Of a DNA stretch of 6,986 bases, positions 1 through 5,237 are shown in pieces. The stretch covers positions 1 through 6,986 of the forward strand of contig CAYTNN010000234.1 of NCBI GenBank assembly GCA_964439135.1, read 5' to 3'. The translations under genes were made by a program, and so were the position numbers. The first letter of the stretch is position 1. Every line of letters begins with the position of its first letter. This stretch comes from JAFGPJ01 sp964439135. GTDB taxonomy: Bacteria; Planctomycetota; Phycisphaerae; Sedimentisphaerales; Anaerobacaceae. The notes under the pieces were generated by a model. It searched no databases and was not told where the DNA came from. It saw nothing but the letters and a program-made list of their open reading frames with translations.

Positions 1-2104
1 ACCATATCTCATTGTTACCAATGTCGTAGTCCTCGAAGTCATCTATGACGAGGAAGTCACCCGTCGTAAAGCTCCAGAGGTTGCCTACCCACGGGCTGTC
101 GGGGTTGATAGTGTTAACTTCATCGACACGCCAGAAGTACTCTGTAAACCAGGCAAGTTTACCCGGATCGTAGCTCTCGTCACCGAGCGCCTTGGAGCCT
201 TTATACTCGGGCGAAGCCGTGGTGGCGTTTGCGATGACGTCCGCATCGGTGCCGAAGTACACTTCGTGTGAAGCTGCGAAATCACCTGCTCCCCACCTGA
301 GAATGGGCGTCATTTTCGTGCCGGTCGCTCCATTGTACGGGCTCGGACTGCTCGCCTTGACCGGCGGAGCTAATGCCGCCTGTGGAACGAAATCTTTCGG
401 TGTAGACGGACTCGACCATCGCAGTTGTGCTACCGCACCGCCGCCGTTCTCATAATACTCCATGATAAGGCTGTATGTATTTCCGGCTACCAGGTCTATC
501 GTCCCGCGGTACTCGGTTGTGCCCTGATCTATCCAGGCATCAACGAGCTGCTGACCATCGACCCACAGTCGTACGCCATCGTCAGTGCTTGTATAGAACG
601 TGTAGGTCTCTGTATACGCCGCCTCGACTTCACCGGTCCATCTGGCCGAGAAGCTGTCATCACCGACAGTTGCATCCGGTCCACCAGGATCGCCCCAGCT
701 AAAGTCGATCCGGGGATCTGTGCGGGTCAGCACGAAATTTTCAAAGTTCATGCCTTTGTAGTAATCACCTCGAATGCCGCCGCCGACTTTCGCGGTTGTG
801 AAGCTCCAGACATCGCCCGTATACGTGGCAGTAATATCAAACTCATCAACTCGCCAATAATAAGTCTTCACTAATTCAAGCGGCCCGGGGTTGAAGTTTA
901 TAATTGCCGTGGACGTTCCGCCGGTGGCATTCGCTACAGTGTCATAATCGTCGCCGAAGTAGACGGTATGCAATTTCGCACCGAAGCCGGCCGTCCAGCT
1001 CAGAATCAGGTCTTCCGAGCTAACGAATTTGTTCCCGTCGCCGGGGGCGGGATTATATGCCTTCTTCGGCGGAATGTTGAAGCTCCAGACATTGCTTTTC
1101 CACGGACTATTCGGATCCGCTTCATTGACCTCATCGATCCGCCAGTAGTAGGTTGTGCCCGGAACAAGGCCATCCGGATAAGCATATCCGAAAAAGCCGG
1201 CAATATAAAACGTATCAGGGTAGTTGCCTCGGAACGCGTCACCCGTGCCATCGTTCACATCGTCAAAATTATCACTGAAGTACACATCGTGCGAAACCGC
1301 AAAATCCCCGGCGTACCACGACATACTGGCCCACGTGTCCGTATGCATAATACCGTCAGCCGGACTCGGCCCGCGGGCATAGGGATTGCCTCCCATACCA
1401 TATTCTGCAACCCTTTGAATGTCCTCGATATTGGGAAGTGCCGACACAGAGAAATCCCAAATCCGAACAAATCCTGCACTGGTATCACCCGGCACATAAT
1501 GCTTCGCATACCCGGCGGCATTTCCGCTGCCATCCGCGGCAAGAATCGTGAAAGTATCGTCGGAAGGAGTCCACCGATTCGATGTCCAAGTTGTGGTCAA
1601 TCCCCAGTCTGTTCCTTCGGCGGTGATAGTTACCGTAGTGGCAGTGTCGTTCGTCCAGGCGGAGCCCGGTATGTCTAATATGTTGGCCATTCCACCTTCG
1701 TTCCAGCCGGTCTGGGTGCCATCCGCGTGCCCCTGGTAGTACATAGGCATGTCCGAATACCACACAGCCTTGCCGCCTGCATCAAGATATTTTCGAAGAG
1801 TACAGTCTGCCGAATTCTCCTCCGCAACGGTGTCCGGCACGACGTCCTTACAGAACACAACCACGCTGGGTGCATGGTCGGCTATGCGAGCGTCCATCCA
1901 GGTCTTGAGTTGGTCTGCGTCGAGGATATCGTAGCCGGCATCATCGAAATAGTCTCGAAGTTCTATGGTCACATTATCAGCGGCCCAGGCTGATGGATAA
2001 GACCCATCCCAATAAGCGGCGCGCCACTGCCCCCAGGCTTGTTCTCCGGCCAATCCTAACGCCAACGTAAAAAAGAAGGTTAAATAAATCAGTTTTTTAA
2101 ACAT
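1..2104 (-). CDS. Large secreted modular protein with PA14 domain and three Fn3-like modules (C-terminus outside window)
   Basis: The frame is open from ATG 2104 to the left edge: 701 complete codons, no stop, no frameshift. Residues 1-25 form a signal peptide (KK, hydrophobic core, cleavage likely after AWG25), so the protein is exported. Residues 27-145 look like an alpha/beta domain (strands near RAAYWDG, VVVFCKD and KAVWYSD) that faintly resembles ThuA or glutamine-amidotransferase-like folds; I see no catalytic triad. Modules at 247-344, 349-437 and 584-681 each carry a (V/T)YF(G/S)D or VYFGTD strand and end in YWR(I/V)DE..., then WSF. They look like Fn3-type beta sandwiches. Residues 442-575 are a PA14 domain (RGDYY, RWTG, YTFYTSTDDGVRLWVDG, W), a family usually tied to carbohydrate binding. 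The last residues, VIDDFEDYD, look like the start of another jelly-roll or LamG-like domain. The start is fixed by a strong SD (AAGGAGG) and the signal peptide. The full function is unknown; a polysaccharide-binding or surface role is inference. Confidence 0.9.
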   Translation of the reverse strand, partial: MFKKLIYLTFFFTLALGLAGEQAWGQWRAAYWDGSYPSAWAADNVTIELRDYFDDAGYDILDADQLKTWMDARIADHAPSVVVFCKDVVPDTVAEENSADCTLRKYLDAGGKAVWYSDMPMYYQGHADGTQTGWNEGGMANILDIPGSAWTNDTATTVTITAEGTDWGLTTTWTSNRWTPSDDTFTILAADGSGNAAGYAKHYVPGDTSAGFVRIWDFSVSALPNIEDIQRVAEYGMGGNPYARGPSPADGIMHTDTWASMSWYAGDFAVSHDVYFSDNFDDVNDGTGDAFRGNYPDTFYIAGFFGYAYPDGLVPGTTYYWRIDEVNEADPNSPWKSNVWSFNIPPKKAYNPAPGDGNKFVSSEDLILSWTAGFGAKLHTVYFGDDYDTVANATGGTSTAIINFNPGPLELVKTYYWRVDEFDITATYTGDVWSFTTAKVGGGIRGDYYKGMNFENFVLTRTDPRIDFSWGDPGGPDATVGDDSFSARWTGEVEAAYTETYTFYTSTDDGVRLWVDGQQLVDAWIDQGTTEYRGTIDLVAGNTYSLIMEYYENGGGAVAQLRWSSPSTPKDFVPQAALAPPVKASSPSPYNGATGTKMTPILRWGAGDFAASHEVYFGTDADVIANATTASPEYKGSKALGDESYDPGKLAWFTEYFWRVDEVNTINPDSPWVGNLWSFTTGDFLVIDDFEDYDIGNNEIW
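62..355 (-). repeat. Fn3-like module 3 of the secreted protein
   Basis: Codons 584-681 run from ASSPSPYNGATG to LWSFTT. The module contains ILRWGAGDFAASHEVYFGTD and YFWRVDEVNTINPDSPW. It follows the PA14 domain and leads into LVIDDFEDYD, which looks like the beginning of a further domain cut by the window edge. Confidence 0.65.
380..781 (-). other. PA14 domain within the secreted modular protein
   Basis: This is codons 442-575 of the exported protein. It opens with GGIRGDYYKG and then shows the usual PA14 landmarks: FSARWTGEVEA, the YTFYTSTDDGVRLWVDGQ core with two adjacent aspartates (508-509), the 'DGQQLVDAW' turn, the 'AGNTYSLIMEYYENGG' strand and the closing AQLRWSSP. PA14 domains are beta-barrel modules found in glycosidases, adhesins and toxins, and they often bind sugars through a calcium-linked Asp pair. 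The ligand here cannot be read from the sequence. Confidence 0.85.
794..1060 (-). repeat. Fn3-like module 2 of the secreted protein
   Basis: Codons 349-437 run from AYNPAPGDG to VWSFTT. The module carries ILSWTAGFGAKLHTVYFGD and TYYWRVDEFD. It is shorter than modules 1 and 3: the loop after DE is trimmed and the 'N.ADP.SPW' stretch is replaced by ITATYTGD. It directly precedes the PA14 domain. Confidence 0.65.
1073..1366 (-). repeat. Fn3-like module 1 of the secreted protein
   Basis: Codons 247-344 start near SPADGIM and end at WSFNIP. The module contains SMSWYAGDFAVSHDVYFSD and YYWRIDEVNEADPNSPW. It is more similar to module 3 (62-355) than to module 2. The two share the 'AGDFA.SH.VYF' and 'DEVN...P.SPW..N.WSF' strings, which suggests duplication of one module with PA14 inserted between copies 2 and 3. 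Confidence 0.7.
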
Positions 2105-2110
2105 AACAAT

Positions 2111-2117
2111 CCTCCTT
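2111..2117 (-). promoter_or_regulatory. Ribosome binding site of the PA14-domain gene, overlapping a palindrome
   Basis: On the minus strand AAGGAGG lies six bases before ATG 2104, a strong Shine-Dalgarno that fixes the start. The SD overlaps the perfect 12-base palindrome TCCTTATAAGGA (2113-2124). A nearby ATCC (2131-2134) could also pair with GGAT beside the SD. Partial occlusion of the site is therefore possible, though the stems are short. Confidence 0.8.
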
Positions 2118-2220
2118 ATAAGGAAAATTTGGATAATTACGCCCTGGCCACACACCAAAGCGGCTGACAGTAATTTTCACTTATTGTTAGACTAAACATC
2201 TTGCTTTAAAATGGTTTCTG

Positions 2221-2251
2221 GGCCTAAGGTTGCCTCCTTCCTTAAACGGCC
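2221..2251 (-). other. Hairpin in the presumed leader of the PA14-domain gene
   Basis: The arms GGCC/GGCC (2221-2224, 2248-2251) and TAAGG/CCTTA (2225-2229, 2240-2244) form a nine-pair stem with a three-base bulge (2245-2247). The ten-base loop, read on the minus strand, contains AAGGAGG. That string is identical to the gene's own SD but has no start codon at a usable distance. It lies about 115 bases upstream of ATG 2104 and would be in the leader if the candidate promoter is right. Confidence 0.35.
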
Positions 2252-2342
2252 AATATGGGCACTTGTTTAAGTAAAATCAGAAATAAACTATAACAATTCC
2301 CCCATTTTCATAACAGACCTATAATATTCCCACTTAAACTAC

Positions 2343-2371
2343 ATTTAACATATTAATCACCTTTGCGTCAA
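2343..2371 (-). promoter_or_regulatory. Candidate sigma70-type promoter for the PA14-domain gene
   Basis: The minus strand reads TTGACG (2371-2366), a 17-base spacer, then TTAAAT (2348-2343). The -35 matches the consensus at five of six positions and the -10 at four of six. Initiation near 2336 would give a leader of about 230 bases, which is long. The element is a pattern match in AT-rich DNA, so a nearer promoter is possible. Confidence 0.4.
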
Positions 2372-2533
2372 GATTTTTTTACAACATCCAGCCAATAAGG
2401 TGGTGCTCTATGGACAGAAGGCGGAAAGGACGAGGGATGATGGACGAACGTGCATTCTCCATCTTCTCTTTCTTTACTTTATTATCGATTCTCCGACCCC
2501 TGTCCTACCCCTTTGAGAGTAGTTTGGGCCTTG

Positions 2534-2850
2534 AAATTGGCTTTGTTTGGCTTTGTTTTTTCGCAGCCTTCATCCACCTAAATACTCCATAAACCATTAT
2601 TAATATTGACTTAACGTCATTTTGCCCCTCCGGAAAATTGGCTTTGTTTTTTCAAATCGGGCTTTGTCATTTGGGCACCATTTGTCTTGTTTTGGATTTA
2701 GAGCTTAGTACTTAGGATTTCTGTCTAACGGTCGGCGATTGGCTTTGTTTTCTCGCCACACAAAACCGCTTAGTTTCCCCTTAATCGCTTATTTAATAGA
2801 TACTTAAGCTCATTTACCTCCTTTGAAAATTGGCTTTGTTTTGCATTTTT
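2534..2850 (+). repeat. Array of diverged direct repeats with core ATTGGCTTTGTTTT
   Basis: Five cores share TTGGCTTTGTTT. Two are fused in tandem at 2537-2560 (ten-base unit TTGGCTTTGT), and others lie at 2634-2653, 2738-2752 and 2825-2842. A degenerate copy (CGGGCTTTGTC) is at 2658-2668. The GG positions step by 101 or 91, 101 and 91 bases. The copies at 2600-2650 and 2793-2842 are alike over about 50 bases, including TTAATA, ACTTAA, TCATTT and CCTCC before the core, so the repeat unit is longer than the core. No spacer or terminal-repeat structure typical of CRISPR arrays or insertion sequences is seen. Confidence 0.7.
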
Positions 2851-2861
2851 CACTTCGTAAA

Positions 2862-2885
2862 GCACAGAGGCACTAAGCCATAGAG
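2862..2885 (+). repeat. Short period-8 tandem (GCACAGAG-like, three units)
   Basis: Three consecutive octamers, GCACAGAG, GCACTAAG and CCATAGAG, follow the last GGCTTTGTTTT core. They resemble the CACAGAGGCACAGAG-type dispersed non-coding repeats I remember from many environmental bacterial genomes. That comparison is from memory. Confidence 0.45.
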
Positions 2886-3196
2886 TGAACAATCTCTTCT
2901 GAAATCTTAAATCGAAAAATGCTCTTCTCCACTGATTAGCTCCAACAGAATAGTGAGCAACGCTTTCGCTTGCACGAGTTTACTATTGTTTATGAACAAC
3001 TAACCATGAGCTACGATCAATCCAATAGTTTGATATCTATTATATATCACGGCATGTTGTCCGTCAAGTAAATGTTTATAAATAATATTGGAATTGTCAT
3101 ACAGAATAGCTTCTCAAATTCATCCGATTGGTGTGCAGGTGGATCGGCAAAATCAGGGCTTTGCAGTTGTCTGGAGAAAAAAATTGGTCGCAGAGA

Positions 3197-3219
3197 GTCT
3201 CAAATTCGAATCCCGAGAC
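3197..3219 (+). other. tRNA T-arm-like fragment
   Basis: The plus strand has GTCTC, AAATTCGAATCCC, then GAGAC: a five-pair stem around TTCGAATCCC, the string typical of a tRNA T-loop and 3' T-stem. No acceptor stem, anticodon arm or CCA end is visible around it, and the 5' T-stem does not pair in the canonical register. It is not a functional tRNA. It could be a relic of a tRNA-targeted integration or chance. It sits directly against the htrA terminator. Confidence 0.25.
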
Positions 3220-3245
3220 AAAAAAGCCCCGCTTTGGACGGGGCT
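3220..3245 (-). terminator. Intrinsic terminator of the htrA gene
   Basis: On the minus strand, AGCCCCG (3245-3239), a seven-base loop and CGGGGCT (3231-3225) form a perfect seven-pair GC-rich stem. A run of six T follows (3225-3220, sharing one base with the stem). It lies 36 bases beyond the htrA stop codon. The plus-strand side lacks a T run, so it should act only on leftward transcription. It would also stop htrA read-through into the PA14 gene. Confidence 0.88.
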
Positions 3246-3281
3246 AAAGTGTTAATATAAAGAGGTATATATGTTTTTTTG

Positions 3282-4742
3282 TTAGTCGAATATTATCAGG
3301 GCAAGAATTGACGAATTATCCTGCCTTATCAACAGTAGAGCTCTTCCTTTTTTCTGAGCTATTTTAATTTCCTCACCAAACTCTTTAGTATTATTGATTG
3401 GTTGCCGATTTACTTCCTTAATCAGCACTCCCGGGACTATACCGGCCTGTTCGGCTTGTGAGCCGGCTTCGACTTCTCTGACGATGACTCCGCTTTCGTC
3501 TTCATAGCCCAATTGTTTGGCCAATTCTTCATTCATGTTTATTACTGAAAATCCCAATTCCTTGATAGTATCTGCCGGCAGGTTTCCTCTGATCTCTGCT
3601 TCCGGCGGCCTTTTGCCGAGTTGTACGGTAAATGTTTTTCGTTTTCCATCTCGAAGGACAACAACTTCGACTTTAGTATCCGGACTTAGCATTGCCACGC
3701 GATTTAGAAACTGATTGCTTTTTTCAACGGCCTGACCTTCGAATTCGACAATGACATCATAGCGTTTCAATCCGGCCTTTTCTGCGGCAGAATCCGCTAT
3801 CACTTCTTTTATAGCAACGCCCTTAGTGTCTGTTTTCAAGTCGAAAGCAGTAGCCAAATCGGGAGTTAAATCCTCAAACGAAATGCCGAGGAAGCCTCGT
3901 TCAACGGATCCGCCCTCGCGGATCTGTTTATAGGCATGTTTGGCCATGTTTGCGGGTATTGCAAAGCCGATACCGATATTTCCAGTCGCGCCGTAAATGG
4001 CAGTGTTCATCCCGACGACCTTCCCTTCGAGATTTAGCAGGGGGCCGCCCGAATTACCTCGATTAATGGCGGCATCGGTCTGAATGAAATTTTCAATATC
4101 AGCCAGGCCGACGCTTCTGCCCTTGGCGCTGACGATTCCGGCGGTCACGGTATGGCTGAAACCCAGCGGATTGCCGATGGCAAGGACCCATTCGCCGACT
4201 TCAAGGGTATCGGAGTCAGCGAATTCGAGATAAGGCAGGTTGTCGGCGTCGATTTTGATGACTGCGATATCGGAACCCGGATCCGTTCCGGTGATTTCAG
4301 CGTTGAATTTCCTGCCGTCTGCGAGCTCAACAACGACTTTCTCGGCATCTTCGACCATGTGGTTGTTTGTCAGGATATAACCGTCAGGTGAGATTACAAA
4401 GCCGGATCCAAGGGCCGTTTGGGGCTGTTGATATCTCCGCTGTGGGGAGCGTTGACGAGGGGAGCGTGGTCCGAAGAAATATTCGTAGAAATCGTCGCCG
4501 AACGGTGAGTTACGGTATGTTTGGCTATCCTGTGTGACGGTTTTCTCGGTCTTGAGCCCGACAACGGCTGGTGAGGCTTTTTCGGCGATCGAAGAAAAAG
4601 CTTTGCCCATCTGACGCAGGGCGGCAATACTGTCCGGATCCGCCGCTAAGGCGGAAAACGGTATCGTAAAGAGCAGCAGTAAGGTTGAAATTACAAGATG
4701 ATGTGAGTAAGTTTTGTTCTCTTTGTAGCTATTAATCTGCAT
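3282..4742 (-). CDS. degP: Do-family (DegP/HtrA) periplasmic serine endoprotease
   Basis: This 486-residue protein, close to E. coli DegP in length, cleaves or chaperones misfolded proteins in the periplasm. Residues 1-33 are a signal peptide (basic start, LVISTLLLLFTIPFS core, ALA cleavage site). The trypsin-like domain spans about 50-275. Its triad is His128 (TNNHMV), Asp158 (GSDIAVIKI) and Ser231 (GNSGGPL). PDZ1 covers about 281-376, with carboxylate-binding loop RGFLGI. PDZ2 covers about 390-480. A long LA-like loop (about 66-110) is rich in Arg, Pro and Gln before LGSGF. ATG 4742 is the start: GGAG lies six bases upstream and the signal peptide then begins correctly. An in-frame TTG at 4781 would add 13 residues but has no SD. 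The gene stands alone, with its own promoter and terminator. A DegQ or DegS-like naming is possible, but two PDZ domains and an export signal favour DegP/DegQ. Confidence 0.96.
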   Translation of the reverse strand: MQINSYKENKTYSHHLVISTLLLLFTIPFSALAADPDSIAALRQMGKAFSSIAEKASPAVVGLKTEKTVTQDSQTYRNSPFGDDFYEYFFGPRSPRQRSPQRRYQQPQTALGSGFVISPDGYILTNNHMVEDAEKVVVELADGRKFNAEITGTDPGSDIAVIKIDADNLPYLEFADSDTLEVGEWVLAIGNPLGFSHTVTAGIVSAKGRSVGLADIENFIQTDAAINRGNSGGPLLNLEGKVVGMNTAIYGATGNIGIGFAIPANMAKHAYKQIREGGSVERGFLGISFEDLTPDLATAFDLKTDTKGVAIKEVIADSAAEKAGLKRYDVIVEFEGQAVEKSNQFLNRVAMLSPDTKVEVVVLRDGKRKTFTVQLGKRPPEAEIRGNLPADTIKELGFSVINMNEELAKQLGYEDESGVIVREVEAGSQAEQAGIVPGVLIKEVNRQPINNTKEFGEEIKIAQKKGRALLLIRQDNSSILALIIFD

Positions 4743-4748
4743 TTCGGT

Positions 4749-4752
4749 CTCC
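4749..4752 (-). promoter_or_regulatory. Ribosome binding site deciding the htrA start
   Basis: GGAG on the minus strand lies six bases before ATG 4742. It selects this codon over the in-frame upstream TTG at 4781, which is preceded by T-rich DNA without any SD. Confidence 0.75.
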
Positions 4753-4832
4753 AATATATCAGTTGAATAAAACAGTAACAAAAATCAACGATTCGGCAAT
4801 TAAATATACACGTTTTAAGTACTTTATATACG

Positions 4833-4862
4833 ATTTTATTGTATGAAAGTTCAAAGCGTCAA
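4833..4862 (-). promoter_or_regulatory. Candidate sigma70-type promoter of htrA
   Basis: The minus strand reads TTGACG (4862-4857), an 18-base spacer, then TAAAAT (4838-4833). Each hexamer matches five of six consensus positions. Transcription would begin near 4826, giving a leader of about 85 bases. I did not find a convincing sigmaE-type heat-shock element, though htrA genes often have one in proteobacteria. An alternative pair, TTGAAC with TATATA, overlaps it and is weaker. Confidence 0.55.
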
Positions 4863-5158
4863 AGATATTTTCATGCCGCAGCTTATAAACAAATAATATT
4901 CTGACCGTTTTTTTCATAAGCGTAGCTTAGGTAGGTCATATTTAGTTGGTTATGAGGGATGGTTAGACGGAATATCAATGGCAAATTGCGGTTTTTTTTT
5001 AGCTTAGAATGAAATAATCCGGATGAGCAGATTTATGGACAAGTATTATGGGTGACGAGTTATACCGGCAATGCCTTTTTTGTCACTTGCCGGTTTCTGT
5101 CAGGAGAACCGGTTTTCAGAAGAGGCGAAAGAAAATGGCTTGAAATATAATATATTGT
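4863..5158. other. Intergenic region between divergent htrA and PIN/TRAM promoters
   Basis: No gene is supported here. The stretch is AT-rich, with a run of nine T at 4992-5000 that has no GC-rich stem before it, so it is not a terminator. The only structured element is the hairpin pair at 5064-5114. Confidence 0.6.
5064..5114 (+). other. Overlapping, mutually exclusive hairpins between the divergent genes
   Basis: ACCGGCAA (5064-5071) pairs perfectly with TTGCCGGT (5087-5094) around a 15-base loop. The second arm can instead pair downstream: CCGGTTTCT (5090-5098) with AGAACCGG (5105-5112), eight pairs with one bulge. AACCGGTT (5107-5114) is itself a palindrome. The ACCGG motif thus occurs three times in about 50 bases. 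The element lies upstream of both predicted promoters, so it is not in either predicted leader. Operator half-sites or a structural element are equally possible. Confidence 0.5.
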
Positions 5159-5187
5159 TTGATAACGCTTTGTAAGCAGTATATAAT
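5159..5187 (+). promoter_or_regulatory. Near-consensus sigma70-type promoter of the PIN/TRAM gene
   Basis: TTGATA (5159-5164), a 17-base spacer and TATAAT (5182-5187) match consensus at five of six and six of six positions with ideal spacing. Transcription would start near 5194, giving a leader of about 43 bases before ATG 5238. This is the strongest promoter in the window and suggests constitutive expression. Confidence 0.75.
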
Positions 5188-5224
5188 AGCTACATTTATA
5201 AAAGCGAATATTTATCATAATTTT

Positions 5225-5229
5225 GAGGG
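5225..5229 (+). promoter_or_regulatory. Ribosome binding site deciding the PIN/TRAM start
   Basis: GAGGG lies eight bases before ATG 5238. The in-frame TTG at 5223 overlaps this SD and would add five residues (MRVIN), so ATG 5238 is preferred. Confidence 0.7.
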
Positions 5230-5237
5230 TTATAAAT

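Larger units (their letters stand above)
2372..3196. other. Non-coding intergenic stretch
   Basis: Apart from the repeat array and the period-8 tandem, I see no gene here. The open frames are short (60 and 62 codons), have no Shine-Dalgarno and overlap repeats or the terminator region. The stretch at 2410-2450 is purine-rich (GGACAGAAGGCGGAAAGGACGAGG and onward), and 2690-2725 (GAGCTTAGTACTTAGGATTT) also has the low-complexity look of dispersed non-coding repeats. Positions 2890-3130 are AT-rich with no structure I can name. Confidence 0.6.

Noticed and set aside
425..1678. Plus-strand open frames of 149 and 236 codons (425-874, 968-1678)
   Set aside because: They lie antisense to the PA14-domain gene, which has an unbroken 701-codon frame with recognisable domains. 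Their translations show no domain or plausible start site.
2410..2592. 60-codon plus-strand frame
   Set aside because: It has no Shine-Dalgarno, runs into the GGCTTTGTTTT repeats and has a low-complexity purine-rich start. It is unlikely to be translated.
2534..2850. CRISPR array
   Set aside because: The repeats are imperfect, differ in length, include a direct fusion of two cores and have no constant-length spacers or cas genes nearby.
3131..3219. Complete tRNA gene
   Set aside because: Only a T-loop-like string is present. No acceptor, D or anticodon arm can be folded in the right register.
3072..3260. 62-codon plus-strand frame
   Set aside because: It reads through the T-arm-like fragment and the htrA terminator hairpin, and has no convincing ribosome binding site.
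4743..4781. TTG start at 4781 for htrA
   Set aside because: It would add 13 residues ahead of the signal peptide and lacks an SD, while ATG 4742 has GGAG six bases upstream.
4981..5000. Terminator at GCAAATTGCGG followed by a T run
   Set aside because: The GCAA/TTGC arms leave a one-base loop, which cannot form a stable hairpin, so the T run alone does not make an intrinsic terminator.
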